Assembly (NCBI RefSeq): GCF_019393635.1
Contig: NC_057861.1
Coordinates: 301,341,468 to 301,405,467, forward strand
From: Dromiciops gliroides
Taxonomy: Eukaryota > Chordata > Mammalia > Microbiotheria > Microbiotheriidae
Length of the DNA stretch: 64,000 nucleotides
Direction: 5' to 3'
Below are positions 55,001 through 57,945 of the stretch, one piece after another. Position 1 is the stretch's first letter; the number at the start of each line of letters is the position of its first letter. The position numbers and the translations under genes are program-made. Under the pieces are notes generated by a model that searched no databases, had not been told where the DNA came from, and saw only the letters and a program-made list of their open reading frames with translations.

Positions 55001-57269
55001 TTCCCTGTGGTGTCCCCATGCCTGTCTTTCCAAGTCATTATTTACCTTAATATACTTATCCTTGGGATAGTAGCCAACTCTTATATAGAATCATAAAATT
55101 TTAGATCTAGAAGGCACCTTGAAGGTCATTGACTCTAACCCCTTCATTTTATAGCATCTGGGTCCCAATACAAACCAAAAACTTCCTATGATCAGCAGCC
55201 AGGATCAGTTGAATACAGTATATAGTAGCAGCAGCTCACCTCTGTTCTTGGCTTTAAGCTTTAATTCAATTCAATAATTCAGTAAATATTTATGAAGGCC
55301 TACTATATGTCTGGTACTGTGCTAAGTTTGGGGGATACAAAAAGAAGCAAAAGGAGCCTACAGTCTACAAAATGCTTTGACCCTAAACAACCCAGGACAG
55401 AACTTAAGGTTTTCAAAATGCATTACTTGCATTATCTCATTCAGTCTTCACAACTCTAGAAGTATCTCGATTTATTATTTTCACCATTTTACAGATGATG
55501 AAACTAAGGCTTAGAGAGTTGTACCTAGGCTTTCAATAAGTGTCTTAGGTAGGTGTTGCTGACTTAAAACCATATCTCACTGAGCTGCCTATCTAGGAAG
55601 TACAAATGTGATTATTTCCACTTGTTTGTCCTGCATTCTTGAAGGGGACCATGACATTGAGGAGGTGATGTCATGACTTGCAGCAAATTGGATTTAAATG
55701 AGGCACGGCTAAGTTAGCAGCCTCACTTTCTCCTCTAGAGCCATCTGGGTCCAGTGGCAAGATATACATCAGAATAACTAGAAATGACCCTGATGCAGTA
55801 GGAGGCTTTGGCCTTTTAAGTCAAGGCCTTTCTTGGGTCTCTGTTGCCTGAGTCAACACCTATTCAGTAATTGACACTAGGAAAGAAGGGAGTCAAAGAA
55901 AGGCCTCTTTTACCTATGAATGTTGAATCAGATGTCAGTGGACATCTAGTTCAATTCATATGTGAAAAGGAATCCTGCTGGGGCCCCACTTTAAGGAGTT
56001 AAAAGTCAAGTAAAAGATGGGCAAGATTGAGCAGGCAGAGAAAAGGAATCTTCCTAGAACACTCGAGACAGACAAGTGAAAGTCCAGTCTCTGTTTGAAA
56101 ACCTTTAGGGAGGGCTCTTTCCCCCCACCCCCCTTTGGGAGGAAGGACTTACTATTTATCTCTTGACACTGAGTTTAAATGATCCTTTTTCTGTCTTACC
56201 TACATTGTTTCTTGTTCTGTCCTATGGGGCCAAATGGAACATGTCGAATACTTCTCCTAAAAGACAATCCTTCAGATACTGGGAGACAACTATTGTTTCC
56301 CACCTGTGTCATCTATTCATTAAGTAAAACATTCCTGGAGAGGAGAAGAGAGGAGCTGGCCATTTGGATAGCCAGTGGGGCAGCCATGACTCACAGAATG
56401 TTGGTTGGTTGTTCTTTGTTCTTGAAGAGGACCATGATGGTGATGTCATGACTTGCAATGTATTGGATTTAAGTGAGGCAGGGCTGAGTTAGATCTCTGA
56501 GAGATTGATTTCTCTAAGGTCTACAACTGCAAAACTAGGACTTCAACCTATGTCTCTATGCTGCAGTTAGGATCAGAGGAGCTGGGTTTAAATTTTGGCC
56601 CTATCACTTCATACCTGGGTGATTTGGGGCACACAGAAATGAACTTCTCTAGCCTTCAGATTCCTTATTTATAGAATGAAGAGGTTAGAGTCTGTGATTT
56701 CCCTGACTTCCATTTTAATATTCTTTCTACCATATTAAAACAATATATGGAAAATTACCTCAATGAGAGAGAATGAATGTCCATGTATTCAAATTTAAGA
56801 ACCTACTTTGCGTCAGGCTAGGTGCTAGGTGCTGGTGATTCCAGGGCAAAAACGAAACTGGACTTACCCTCAAAGAGCTCACCTTCTATTTATATAGAGC
56901 AAGAACTGTGTTGAGTGTGTAACAATGCTGAGCAAACTAAGGGCATTCAAGAAATATTAATAGTTCTGAAGAGAGAAGAAGAGATGTTATAGTAAAATGA
57001 CTGTAGAGTTCTAGATCAGTTGACCAGAGAGCTGTCGTAGGTCTTAACAAGGGTTAAGGTGCTAGGTATGTCAGCCCTCTGTGTGGAGGCATTTACTTTA
57101 GTTGGCATGACAACTGAGTGTTAAAATGTCTCCCTCTTTTCTTCAACAGCTAGCCAAATTCCGAAGTCTCCTGTACACTGCAGAGGGTGAGGCAGCTGCC
57201 TTCTTGTTGAGCAACTACCGTCCGCCACAGCCTCTGAAGGGCCGGAAAGTGAGAGCTTCATTCCGCTAA
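13213..57269 (+). CDS. CA13: Carbonic anhydrase XIII, complete, 7 coding exons
   Basis: Cytosolic zinc enzyme that interconverts CO2 and bicarbonate. The exons 13213-13249, 16686-16883, 27328-27446, 40646-40741, 42295-42357, 43290-43445 and 57150-57269 join without a frame break into 262 codons plus TAA. Human CA13 is also 262 residues, and exon sizes (37, 198, 119, 96, 63, 156, 120) follow the cytosolic CA plan. Counting Met as 1, zinc ligands are His95, His97 and His120. The proton shuttle is His65 (CA2 His64), and the Thr200/Glu107 pair corresponds to Thr199/Glu106. The start MSRLSWGY, the segment LRGGPLTG and the C-terminus [11 protein letters not shown] identify CA13 rather than CA1, CA2, CA3 or CA7. 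All introns are GT-AG. There is no signal peptide or membrane segment, which agrees with a cytosolic enzyme. No inactivating change was seen. Identification is from remembered family sequences, not a search. Confidence 0.97.
13450..16190 (+). other. CA13: CA13 intron 1, mostly unique sequence
   Basis: No clear SINE or LINE over nearly 2.7 kb, unusual for this window. Only a GT run (14144-14162), a TA run (14228-14255) and short A or T runs were seen. Low repeat content next to a promoter is compatible with regulatory sequence, but no specific site can be supported. Confidence 0.5.
16206..16350 (-). repeat. WSINE-type SINE
   Basis: Nearly full-length reverse copy ending CCACATAGCCGCCC. Near-perfect 15-base flanking repeats (AGTTTGGCTTCTTTT at 16191-16205; AGTTGGGCTTCTTTT at 16354-16368). 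It lies about 330 bases before CA13 exon 2. Confidence 0.9.
16686..16883 (+). CDS. CA13: CA13 coding exon 2
   Basis: 198 bases, residues 13 to 79 with split codons at both ends (phase 1 in, phase 1 out). It begins GPVHW after a TTTTTTTAATCATAG acceptor and ends DDSEDKS. It contains the substrate-entry segment [11 protein letters not shown] with proton-shuttle His65. The donor is CAG|GTTGGT, which lacks the usual purine at +3 and so is weaker than those of exons 3 to 5. An in-frame ORF continues 5' into the intron but is not coding. Confidence 0.96.
16928..17160 (-). repeat. MAR1-type SINE, antisense
   Basis: TTGTTGTTGTTGTTCAGTC, then GACTCTTTGTGACCCTGTC, GATGAAGAAACTGAGGCAAAC and GGATTTGAATTCAAATC. 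It begins only about 45 bases after the exon 2 donor. Confidence 0.88.
17325..17500 (-). repeat. MIR-like relic, antisense
   Basis: Weak match: AGGTTAAGTGACTTGATCAGAG, preceded by a similar AGCGACTTATCCGAAGTCACA line, so two overlapping relics may be present. Confidence 0.4.
17571..17697 (-). repeat. WSINE-type SINE, head-truncated
   Basis: Poly-T tail, core and GGATTTGAACTCAGGTACC present. It stops at CAGTACTCTTTGCTCC, so the first 30 bases or so of the SINE are missing. Confidence 0.85.
17700..19500 (+). other. CA13: CA13 intron 2, unique AT-rich stretch
   Basis: No clear repeat except an L2-like 3' end near 19190-19310 (CATAATGCCTGTTATC, then GGCACTTATTAAATGC). Short open frames here are not supported as genes. 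Confidence 0.45.
19505..19600 (+). repeat. MIR-type SINE core
   Basis: TGGACACTTATTAGCTATATG, then GATCAAGTCACTTAACCTC and CTCATCTGCAAAATAGAG. Confidence 0.7.
20081..20224 (-). repeat. WSINE-type SINE, first of a tandem pair
   Basis: Full-length reverse copy ending CCACCTAGCTGCCCC. It is flanked by TCATCAATTTTTTT at 20068-20081 and 20225-20238; the second copy doubles as the left flank of the next SINE. Confidence 0.92.
20239..20389 (-). repeat. WSINE-type SINE, second of a tandem pair
   Basis: Full-length reverse copy with a (TTTTG)n tail, ending CCACCTAGCTGCC. A third TCATCAATTT follows at 20390-20399. Both SINEs therefore used the same target. Confidence 0.92.
20400..21235 (-). repeat. 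L1 3' end, antisense
   Basis: The + strand is the reverse of the L1 3'UTR and ORF2 C-terminus (GAGTTCCAAATTC, then ATTCCATTACAATCATATACC, GGATCAAAGGATATGCACAG, TAGTTCCAAATTG). The first 150 bases carry two related versions of the 3'UTR, so two copies or an internal duplication are possible. Confidence 0.8.
21236..21355 (-). repeat. MIR-like relic, antisense
   Basis: GAAACTGAAGCTTAGAGAA, then TTAAGTGACTTGTTCAGATC and AGCTAGTAAGTGTTAGAAC match the reversed CORE region. Confidence 0.65.
21356..21895 (+). other. Intronic stretch without recognised features
   Basis: Moderately GC-rich unique-looking sequence in intron 2. Overlapping minus-strand frames of 66 to 90 codons show no recognisable protein. 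Confidence 0.4.
21898..22138 (+). repeat. MAR1-type SINE, sense
   Basis: GGAAGCTAGGTGGTGCACTGG, then CTCAGACACTTACTACTTG, TGGAGAAGGAAATGGCTAACC, CTTTGCCAAGAAAACC and a short tail. Confidence 0.88.
22150..22520 (-). repeat. Probable L2 fragment, antisense
   Basis: The order of phrases (GCTGAGTTCTAAG, TTGCAAAGGCACAAAGATG, GCCAGGCTGTGAGGAG) resembles reversed L2 3' sequence. Decayed. Confidence 0.45.
23100..23470 (-). repeat. MIR/THER1-type SINE split by a microsatellite
   Basis: ATAGCTAGCACTTATAGG, TTCACAGATGAGTAAACTAAGG and TCCAGGGTCATCCAGCTAG are followed by 148 bases of TA/CA repeat, then the SINE resumes with GCTAGATTCAAATTCAGGC. Confidence 0.75.
23271..23418 (+). repeat. Compound (TA)n(CA)n(TACA)n microsatellite
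   Basis: Almost pure alternating pyrimidine-purine run with (TA)n at both ends and CA/TACA units in the middle. Open frames through it (repeating YI) are artefacts. Confidence 0.97.
23580..24640 (+). pseudogene. CR1/L3-type LINE
   Basis: Broken RT with phrases of the RT fingers through the 3' end (GCATGCCAGACTAACCTCATT, AGATCACATTTGGATTACTGG, CTGGAGAGCATCCCAGAGC, ACATGATAGCTGTACTCAAG), ending CCAGTGCTAAGATTTTA. The YADD region is not intact. Confidence 0.7.
24650..26560 (+). other. CA13: CA13 intron 2, unique stretch
   Basis: No repeat recognised except a G-rich tract at 25012-25047. It holds the longest open frame of the window (176 codons, 25370-25900), which has no recognisable domain or promoter, and its composition looks like ordinary intron. 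Treated as non-coding. Confidence 0.5.
25012..25047 (+). other. G-quadruplex-prone G-run array
   Basis: Five successive runs of five or six G separated by one- or two-base loops (CT, T, T, T), then A and GG. This fits the strict G4 rule on the + strand, i.e. the CA13 transcript strand. Confidence 0.85.
26565..26706 (-). repeat. WSINE-type SINE
   Basis: Reverse copy with a CTGCCCCCACCACCTGG head. Flanks CTCCCATTTCCTTTT (just upstream) and CTCCTATTTCCTTTT (26711-26725) form a 15-base TSD with one difference. Confidence 0.9.
26950..27102 (-). repeat. WSINE-type SINE
   Basis: Full-length reverse copy, poly-T tail through CATCTAGCTGCCCC. It lies about 225 bases before CA13 exon 3. Confidence 0.92.
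27328..27446 (+). CDS. CA13: CA13 coding exon 3 (zinc ligands 1 and 2)
   Basis: 119 bases, residues 79 to 118. It carries FHLHWGS, where the two His are zinc ligands 95 and 97, and HGSEHVVDG with Glu107 of the Thr-Glu gatekeeping pair. The acceptor is TTGTTTTTAG and the donor is GAG|GTAAGA. The exon lies between a WSINE-type SINE about 230 bases upstream and an old L1 relic starting about 200 bases downstream. Confidence 0.97.
29264..29304 (+). repeat. (TA)n microsatellite
   Basis: About 20 TA units inside the L1 relic. Confidence 0.95.
29321..29478 (-). repeat. WSINE-type SINE with clear TSD
   Basis: Reverse full-length copy. Perfect 15-base TSD TGATAATTGTGATTT at 29306-29320 and 29479-29493. 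The target lies within the L1 relic, giving relative age. Confidence 0.94.
29530..30530 (+). other. CA13 intron 3 stretch without recognised repeat
   Basis: Unique or unrecognised sequence. A (CA/TA)n patch lies near 30118-30140. 30200-30500 has a texture that could be an old LTR, but nothing firm. Confidence 0.35.
30530..30740 (+). repeat. Two adjacent MIR/THER1 relics
   Basis: GACATTGGACAAGTCACTTAA with CTTCATCTTTAAAAAGAG, then AATAACTGGCATTTATACGG. Confidence 0.65.
30760..31865 (-). pseudogene. RTE-type LINE, endonuclease end to RT, antisense
   Basis: On the minus strand, [15 protein letters not shown] near 31800-31850 is the end of an APE-type endonuclease, whose catalytic SDH is visible. 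Further on, [13 protein letters not shown] near 31150-31200 matches the start of an RTE reverse transcriptase. It has frameshifts and stops and is interrupted by a SINE at 31417-31584. 32230-32650 may be more of the same element. Confidence 0.6.
31417..31584 (-). repeat. WSINE-type SINE with clear TSD
   Basis: Perfect 14-base TSD TTCTGTAAGATTTT at 31403-31416 and 31585-31598. The head is slightly altered (CACCAGCTGCTCCC). Confidence 0.93.
31880..32225 (+). repeat. MIR-type SINE with flanking MIR-like scrap
   Basis: GGATTCAAATCCCAACCCTGG, then TGACCTTGGGCAAAATACTTA and TATCTGTAAAATGAAAGGG. The preceding part reads TTTATTCAACAACAATTATG, then CCAGGCACTGTGCTAAG, an L2/MIR-like 3' phrase. Confidence 0.7.
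32230..33360 (+). other. CA13 intron 3 stretch, mostly unrecognised
   Basis: T-rich first half is possibly RTE relic. 32670-32860 has paired phrases (GGTTCTTAATCTAGGGTCC and GGTTAAGAACCC) that could be the ends of a small palindromic element. Confidence 0.35.
33365..33545 (-). repeat. MIR-type SINE, antisense
   Basis: GGATCACAGATTCAAAGTTAG, then AGACTCAAAGAGGTTTAATGAC and CAGAGCCAGAATTCGAAC. Confidence 0.7.
34022..34182 (+). repeat. WSINE-type SINE, sense
   Basis: Full length, GGGGACAGCTAGGTGGCAC through CCCCCATTGCCCC and an A-rich tail. Flanks ATATAGGGTG and ATATAAGGTG form an approximate TSD. Confidence 0.92.
34695..34768 (+). repeat. (GA)37 microsatellite
   Basis: 74 uninterrupted bases. 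Frames reading SLSLSL on the other strand are artefacts. Confidence 0.97.
35016..35201 (-). repeat. WSINE-type SINE with GA-expanded tail
   Basis: 9-base TSD TTCTGTTAT (35007-35015 and 35202-35210). Between the left TSD and the SINE body lie about 18 TC units and a T run, so the original poly(A) tail has grown a (GA)n block on the SINE strand. Confidence 0.9.
35360..35925 (-). repeat. L1 3' end, antisense
   Basis: Reverse of the L1 3' region (TTTAGAGTTCCAAATTTTTC, AGCAACCAATCTGATA, ATTCCATTACAATCATAGACC, TTCTAATTCTTAGCCACC). Truncated at its 5' end. Confidence 0.82.
36100..36345 (-). repeat. MAR1-type SINE, antisense
   Basis: TTTGTTGTTTAGTTGCC, then GGCAAAGATACTGGAGTGG, GATGAGGAAACTGAGGC and CTTGAACTCAGGTCTTCC, ending TTTAGCTGCC. 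Confidence 0.87.
36388..36577 (-). repeat. WSINE-type SINE with clear TSD
   Basis: Perfect 13-base TSD TATAGCTCTTTTT at 36375-36387 and 36578-36590. Long T-rich tail. Confidence 0.93.
36600..37075 (+). repeat. L1 3' end, sense
   Basis: CATCAATTGGAGAACAGTTG, then ATGGAATAATATTGTAC, GAGCAGAACCAGGAGAACAG and a GGGAGGG 3'UTR with an A-rich end. It lies in opposite orientation to the L1 end at 35360-35925. Confidence 0.82.
37160..37445 (+). repeat. L2 LINE 3' region
   Basis: CTCTTACATGAAGCCTCCCA, then AGAAGCTCATGAGCACAG and GTTGAGTGGGCATGAATG follow the L2 end. Confidence 0.65.
37446..38365 (+). other. CA13: CA13 intron 3, unique stretch
   Basis: AT-rich with no recognisable repeat, gene or simple run. 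A candidate for conserved non-coding sequence only by absence of repeats. Confidence 0.4.
38370..38572 (+). repeat. Pyrimidine-rich (TTCC/CTCT) low-complexity tract
   Basis: About 200 bases of almost only C and T. Confidence 0.9.
39030..39300 (+). repeat. MIR/THER1 relic followed by L2 3' region
   Basis: AATACTTGACATTTATATAGTGC (MIR type), then TTCAAGTCCCAGCTAAAATTC and CTTTCCTGATCCTCCTT (L2 type). Confidence 0.65.
39310..39490 (-). repeat. LTR fragment, antisense relative of 1-230
   Basis: The reverse complement aligns by eye with the window start: TATGACCCCATCTTTTGGCT, GGTGCTCCACCCACTGG and CCTACATGGGCCTGGC all have counterparts there. Only the 5' part of the LTR is present, with an internal A-run. 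Confidence 0.6.
39495..40110 (-). pseudogene. L2 LINE reverse transcriptase, antisense
   Basis: Minus-strand frames read [16 protein letters not shown] (RT motif PQGSVLGPLLF), [15 protein letters not shown] where YADD should stand, and [23 protein letters not shown]. The catalytic YADD is lost and the frames are split, so it is dead. Confidence 0.78.
40111..40640 (+). other. Intron 3 end, no recognised repeat
   Basis: Unique-looking sequence directly before exon 4. The last 60 bases before the acceptor are T-rich with a modest polypyrimidine tract. Confidence 0.4.
40646..40741 (+). CDS. CA13: CA13 coding exon 4 (zinc ligand 3)
   Basis: 96 bases, residues 119 to 150, phase 0 at both ends. 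It opens with [11 protein letters not shown]; His120 is the third zinc ligand and Val122 lines the hydrophobic CO2 pocket (CA2 Val121). It also carries [13 protein letters not shown], typical of cytosolic alpha-CAs. The donor CAG|GTAAGT is a consensus match. Confidence 0.97.
41166..41309 (-). repeat. WSINE-type SINE
   Basis: Reverse full-length copy ending CCACCTAGCTGCC. Flanks AGAGAAGTATTTTTT and CGAGAAGTTTTTTTT form an imperfect TSD. In intron 4. Confidence 0.9.
42295..42357 (+). CDS. CA13: CA13 coding exon 5
   Basis: 63 bases, 21 codons, phase 0 at both ends. It encodes [21 protein letters not shown], a surface helix region between the central sheet strands. The acceptor is TTTTCAG and the donor is AAG|GTAAGT. 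The phase and length match exon 5 of other cytosolic CAs. Confidence 0.96.
42700..42965 (+). repeat. AT-rich TATA/ACTA repetitive tract
   Basis: Repeating variations of ACTATATTATA and TATGTATATATG over about 260 bases of intron 5. Probably a decayed TA microsatellite. Confidence 0.6.
43029..43283 (+). repeat. CA13: (CT)30 and pyrimidine tract before exon 6
   Basis: Pure CT dinucleotides to about 43089, then CTCC/CCTT/TCTTT variants with very few purines right up to the exon 6 acceptor at 43289. It serves as an oversized polypyrimidine tract. Confidence 0.95.
43290..43445 (+). CDS. CA13: CA13 coding exon 6 (Thr200 loop)
   Basis: 156 bases, residues 172 to 223. It contains [20 protein letters not shown]: Leu199 and Thr200 (CA2 Leu198, Thr199) form the substrate pocket and Trp210 lies below it. 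The acceptor TATTTCCAG directly follows an unusually long CT-rich tract starting near 43029. The donor CAG|GTACCT departs from consensus at +4 to +5, so recognition may rely on exonic signals. A sense SINE begins about 55 bases after the donor. Confidence 0.96.
43500..43655 (+). repeat. WSINE-type SINE, sense, with clear TSD
   Basis: Perfect 12-base TSD AAAGGAGACTCA at 43488-43499 and 43656-43667. It begins 55 bases after the exon 6 donor. Confidence 0.94.
43720..43858 (+). repeat. MIR-type SINE
   Basis: GCTTGATGTAGTGGAAAGAG, then CTAGGTTCAAGTTCTGCC and CTCATCTGTTAAA. Confidence 0.75.
43862..44640 (-). repeat. L2 LINE, antisense
   Basis: Reverse of the L2 RT upstream region (CAGGAGAGAGCAAGTGTC, TTTAAGGATGGAGATGACATG, CAAGAAGAAGGGCTGCC, CTCAGCTGAAAGAG), split by a 101-base insert at 44009-44109. 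No intact frame. Confidence 0.65.
44009..44109 (-). mobile_element. Short retro-insert with L1 5'-end sequence
   Basis: Flanked by a perfect 16-base TSD AAGCCATCAGATTTGG (43993-44008 and 44110-44125). On the minus strand it starts near GGGGGCGGAGCCAAGATGGC, the typical L1 5'UTR start, runs about 90 bases and ends in six A before the TSD. No ORF2 or usual L1 3' end is present. It probably arose from an L1 RNA with an early poly(A) site or a big internal deletion. Confidence 0.75.
44982..45126 (+). repeat. WSINE-type SINE, sense
   Basis: Full length. 10-base TSD AAAAGTCTTT at 44972-44981 and 45127-45136. Confidence 0.93.
45137..45515 (+). repeat. L2 LINE 3' region
   Basis: GGTCCTAAGGATAAAATATA, then CTTCAGTCTAGCATTTC, GCCTTCCTTTCATCCCCCAC and AAATAAATTCCTTAAAAG follow the L2 3' end order. 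Confidence 0.75.
45717..45866 (+). repeat. WSINE-type SINE, sense
   Basis: Full length except for a missing ACTTA segment (one of the two CACTT repeats) in the body. 7-base TSD TTTGCTG (45710-45716 and 45867-45873). Confidence 0.92.
46310..47060 (+). repeat. MIR relics, then L2 3' region
   Basis: CATTTGTAAAATTGGGATGAC (46350) and CTCATCCATGAAATGGGATTG (46747) are MIR 3' ends. AAGAATGTAAGCTGCTTAAAG, then GGCAGTGCCTGGCACATAG (46951-47030) is an L2 end. Confidence 0.65.
47165..47510 (+). repeat. Two MIR-type SINEs
   Basis: First: ATGATGTAATAGAAAGAGC, then CTTATCTGTAGAAAGGAC. Second: TGGTGTAGTGGAATGAGTAC, then ATGACATTTTGGCAAATGAC. Confidence 0.65.
47515..47780 (-). repeat. MIR/THER1-type SINE
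   Basis: CTAGGCACTGTGCTAAATGC, TTGATCCTCACACAAATCC, TTTACAGTTGGGAAAACTGAGG, then GGATTTGAATTCAGGC. Confidence 0.75.
47990..48110 (+). repeat. L2 LINE 3' terminus
   Basis: AGCACAATGCCTGGCACATG, then ACACTTAATAAATGCTAATTG. Confidence 0.7.
48360..48560 (+). repeat. MIR-type SINE
   Basis: GGCAGTGTAGTCCAGTGG, GACCTGGATTTAAATCCC, GTGACCTTGGATGAGTC and GGAGAGCTGGCTTAGATGG in the usual order. Confidence 0.8.
48890..49015 (-). repeat. MIR-type relic, antisense
   Basis: GCTGGGAGACTTGGAGGTCATC, then GATGAGGAAACCAAAGCC. Confidence 0.65.
49107..49278 (-). repeat. WSINE-type SINE with clear TSD
   Basis: Perfect 12-base TSD ACAGATCTTTAG at 49095-49106 and 49279-49290. T/G-rich tail of about 40 bases. 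Confidence 0.94.
49530..49694 (-). repeat. WSINE-type SINE carrying private variants
   Basis: Reverse copy with unusual changes: GAGGATTAAG for the usual GGGGTTAAG and an extra A in CACACAAGCTAG. The same changes recur at 49801-49937. Confidence 0.92.
49725..49937 (-). repeat. Composite WSINE-type SINE
   Basis: 49737-49800 is the 3' half of one SINE (GAGGCAATTGGGGTTAAG version). It breaks off at TAAGTGTCT and joins at 49801 to a nearly whole second copy that starts GCAGGGCAATGAGGATTAAG and shares the private variants of the copy at 49530-49694. Confidence 0.88.
49940..50800 (+). other. CA13: CA13 intron 6 stretch without recognised repeat
   Basis: Unique AT-rich sequence. 50430-50590 is GC-richer with no clear element. 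No gene supported. Confidence 0.4.
50816..50963 (+). repeat. WSINE-type SINE, sense, with clear TSD
   Basis: Perfect 14-base TSD AATAGTGATATTAG at 50802-50815 and 50964-50977. Tail of (ACAA)n type. Confidence 0.94.
51350..51585 (+). repeat. L2 LINE 3' region
   Basis: AAAATGTAAGCTCCTTGAGG, then GTCTAGCACAGTGCCTTGC and TAGGTGTTTAATGAAAGTTGG. Confidence 0.78.
51963..52116 (-). repeat. WSINE-type SINE with internal 10-base repeat
   Basis: TSD CTGGATATAT (51953-51962 and 52117-52126). The segment GGCAATTGGG is doubled in tandem near 51977-52000, seen in no other copy here. Confidence 0.92.
52400..52460 (+). repeat. Scrap of a marsupial repeat related to 55630-55925
   Basis: TGTTGTTGTTCATCCTTTG, then TTTTGAAGACCAATGACATCAC matches the start of the element at 56400. 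Confidence 0.5.
52460..53035 (+). other. CA13 intron 6 stretch without recognised repeat
   Basis: Unique sequence, nothing identified. Confidence 0.35.
53040..53745 (-). repeat. ERV-type LTR, antisense
   Basis: The reverse strand carries AATAAAGCCTTC near 53130 in an LTR-like position. Upstream of it on that strand are several CCAAT-box-like words, seen on + as ATTGG/CCAATCA repeats between 53224 and 53340. No viral gene adjoins. Boundaries approximate. Confidence 0.5.
53750..53945 (-). repeat. MIR/THER1-type SINE
   Basis: AATAATGGCAGGTAATATTTA, then GTTTGCAAAGCACTTAACC, GAGTGTACTGAGGCTGAGG and CCAAGGTCATATAGCTAGC. Confidence 0.78.
54215..54300 (-). repeat. MIR relic, antisense
   Basis: ATCACAGAGTCAGAAGAG, then TTTACAGATGAGAAAACAG. 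Confidence 0.6.
55085..55610 (+). repeat. Chain of MIR and L2-like relics
   Basis: AATCATAAAATTTTAGATC at 55090 (MIR type); AATATTTATGAAGGCCTACTA at 55285 (L2/MIR 3' phrase); CATTATCTCATTCAGTC, then TTTACAGATGATGAAACTAAGG at 55430 (MIR type). Confidence 0.55.
55630..55925 (+). repeat. Marsupial interspersed repeat, unnamed
   Basis: CTTGAAGGGGACCATGACATTG, GGTGATGTCATGACTTGCAG, AGCCATCTGGGTCCAGTGG and a 3' part GGCCTCTTTTACC. The first half recurs at 56395-56490, so it is a repeat family common in marsupials, but I cannot name it firmly. Confidence 0.6.
56395..56490 (+). repeat. Second copy of the unnamed repeat, truncated
   Basis: TTGTTCTTTGTTCTTGAAGAGG, then GTGATGTCATGACTTGCAATG and TTAAGTGAGGCAGGGCTGAG. 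Ends abruptly. Confidence 0.6.
56560..56720 (+). repeat. MIR-type SINE
   Basis: GCTGGGTTTAAATTTTGGCCC, then GGTGATTTGGGGCACAC and ATTTATAGAATGAAGAGG. Confidence 0.65.
57150..57269 (+). CDS. CA13: CA13 coding exon 7 with stop codon
   Basis: 120 bases: 39 codons and TAA. It starts [18 protein letters not shown] after a CTTTTCTTCAACAG acceptor and ends RKVRASFR, the CA13 C-terminus, with Arg in place of the final His of human CA13. It also carries [11 protein letters not shown], a conserved C-terminal CA motif. Intron 6 before it is 13.7 kb, the longest of the gene. Confidence 0.97.
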   Translation, partial: LAKFRSLLYTAEGEAAAFLLSNYRPPQPLKGRKVRASFR

Positions 57270-57745
57270 GAATAGCTGGGACAGATGGGACTGTGGAAGG
57301 GCCTTCCCTTTACATTCACCTGCAGTTCTTTGCTTGAACCTTAGTTTGTGGACAAGACTATTTCATGACCGGCCCGAAGCCCAGAATTTATTCATGATGA
57401 AAGACCACTTCTCTTGATCTTTAAGGCAAAATGTAATTTGGCCACCCCAGACTGGCGCGAGTTAGCACTCATACGTTAAATGTTGTTTGTCTTGTCTCAG
57501 ACTGTGAAATACCTTCATATCCGTTGGTGAGAAAGTATCCTAGACAATGTACCTTGCCAGGGAAGCCACAATTCTCACTTCTCTTAAGGAATTTCTAGTT
57601 AAAAACTTAGTGTCATGTCTTTAAAATGTTAGGATTTTATTAGCCCTAACCTCAATGAGTCTGTTTAGCAAGTTGAGAGTATTTTAATTTGTAACCTGTA
57701 GGTGCTGTTTCTTTTAAAAATAAAACCTTTGTCTTAATTGCTGAT
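57270..57745 (+). other. CA13: CA13 3'UTR (short form)
   Basis: Non-repetitive sequence from the TAA to about 20 bases past the first AATAAA. Use of this signal would give a 3'UTR near 475 bases. A longer form reaching into 57.95-59.5 kb, which is also mostly free of recognisable repeats, cannot be excluded. Confidence 0.7.
57719..57724 (+). terminator. CA13: Poly(A) signal of CA13
   Basis: AATAAA 450 bases after the stop codon, followed by a T-rich stretch (CTTTGTCTTAATTG) suited to cleavage-factor binding. A SINE was inserted only about 45 bases further on. Confidence 0.75.
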
Positions 57746-57767
57746 ATAAATATTTGGAATCTTTTTT

Positions 57768-57934
57768 GTTTTGTTTTGTTTTATTTTTTGTTTTTGGTGA
57801 GGCAATTGGGGTTAAGTGACTTGCCCAGGGTCACACAGCTAGTTAAGTGTCAAGTGTCTGAGGTCATATTTGAACTCAGGTCTTCCTGAATCCAGGGCCA
57901 GTGCTCTATCCACTGCACCACCCAGCTGCCCCCA
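57768..57934 (-). repeat. WSINE-type SINE just past CA13
   Basis: TSD GAATCTTTTTT (57757-57767 and 57935-57945). Its reversed tail provides a T/G-rich stretch shortly after the CA13 poly(A) signal. Confidence 0.93.
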
Positions 57935-57945
57935 GAATCTTTTTT

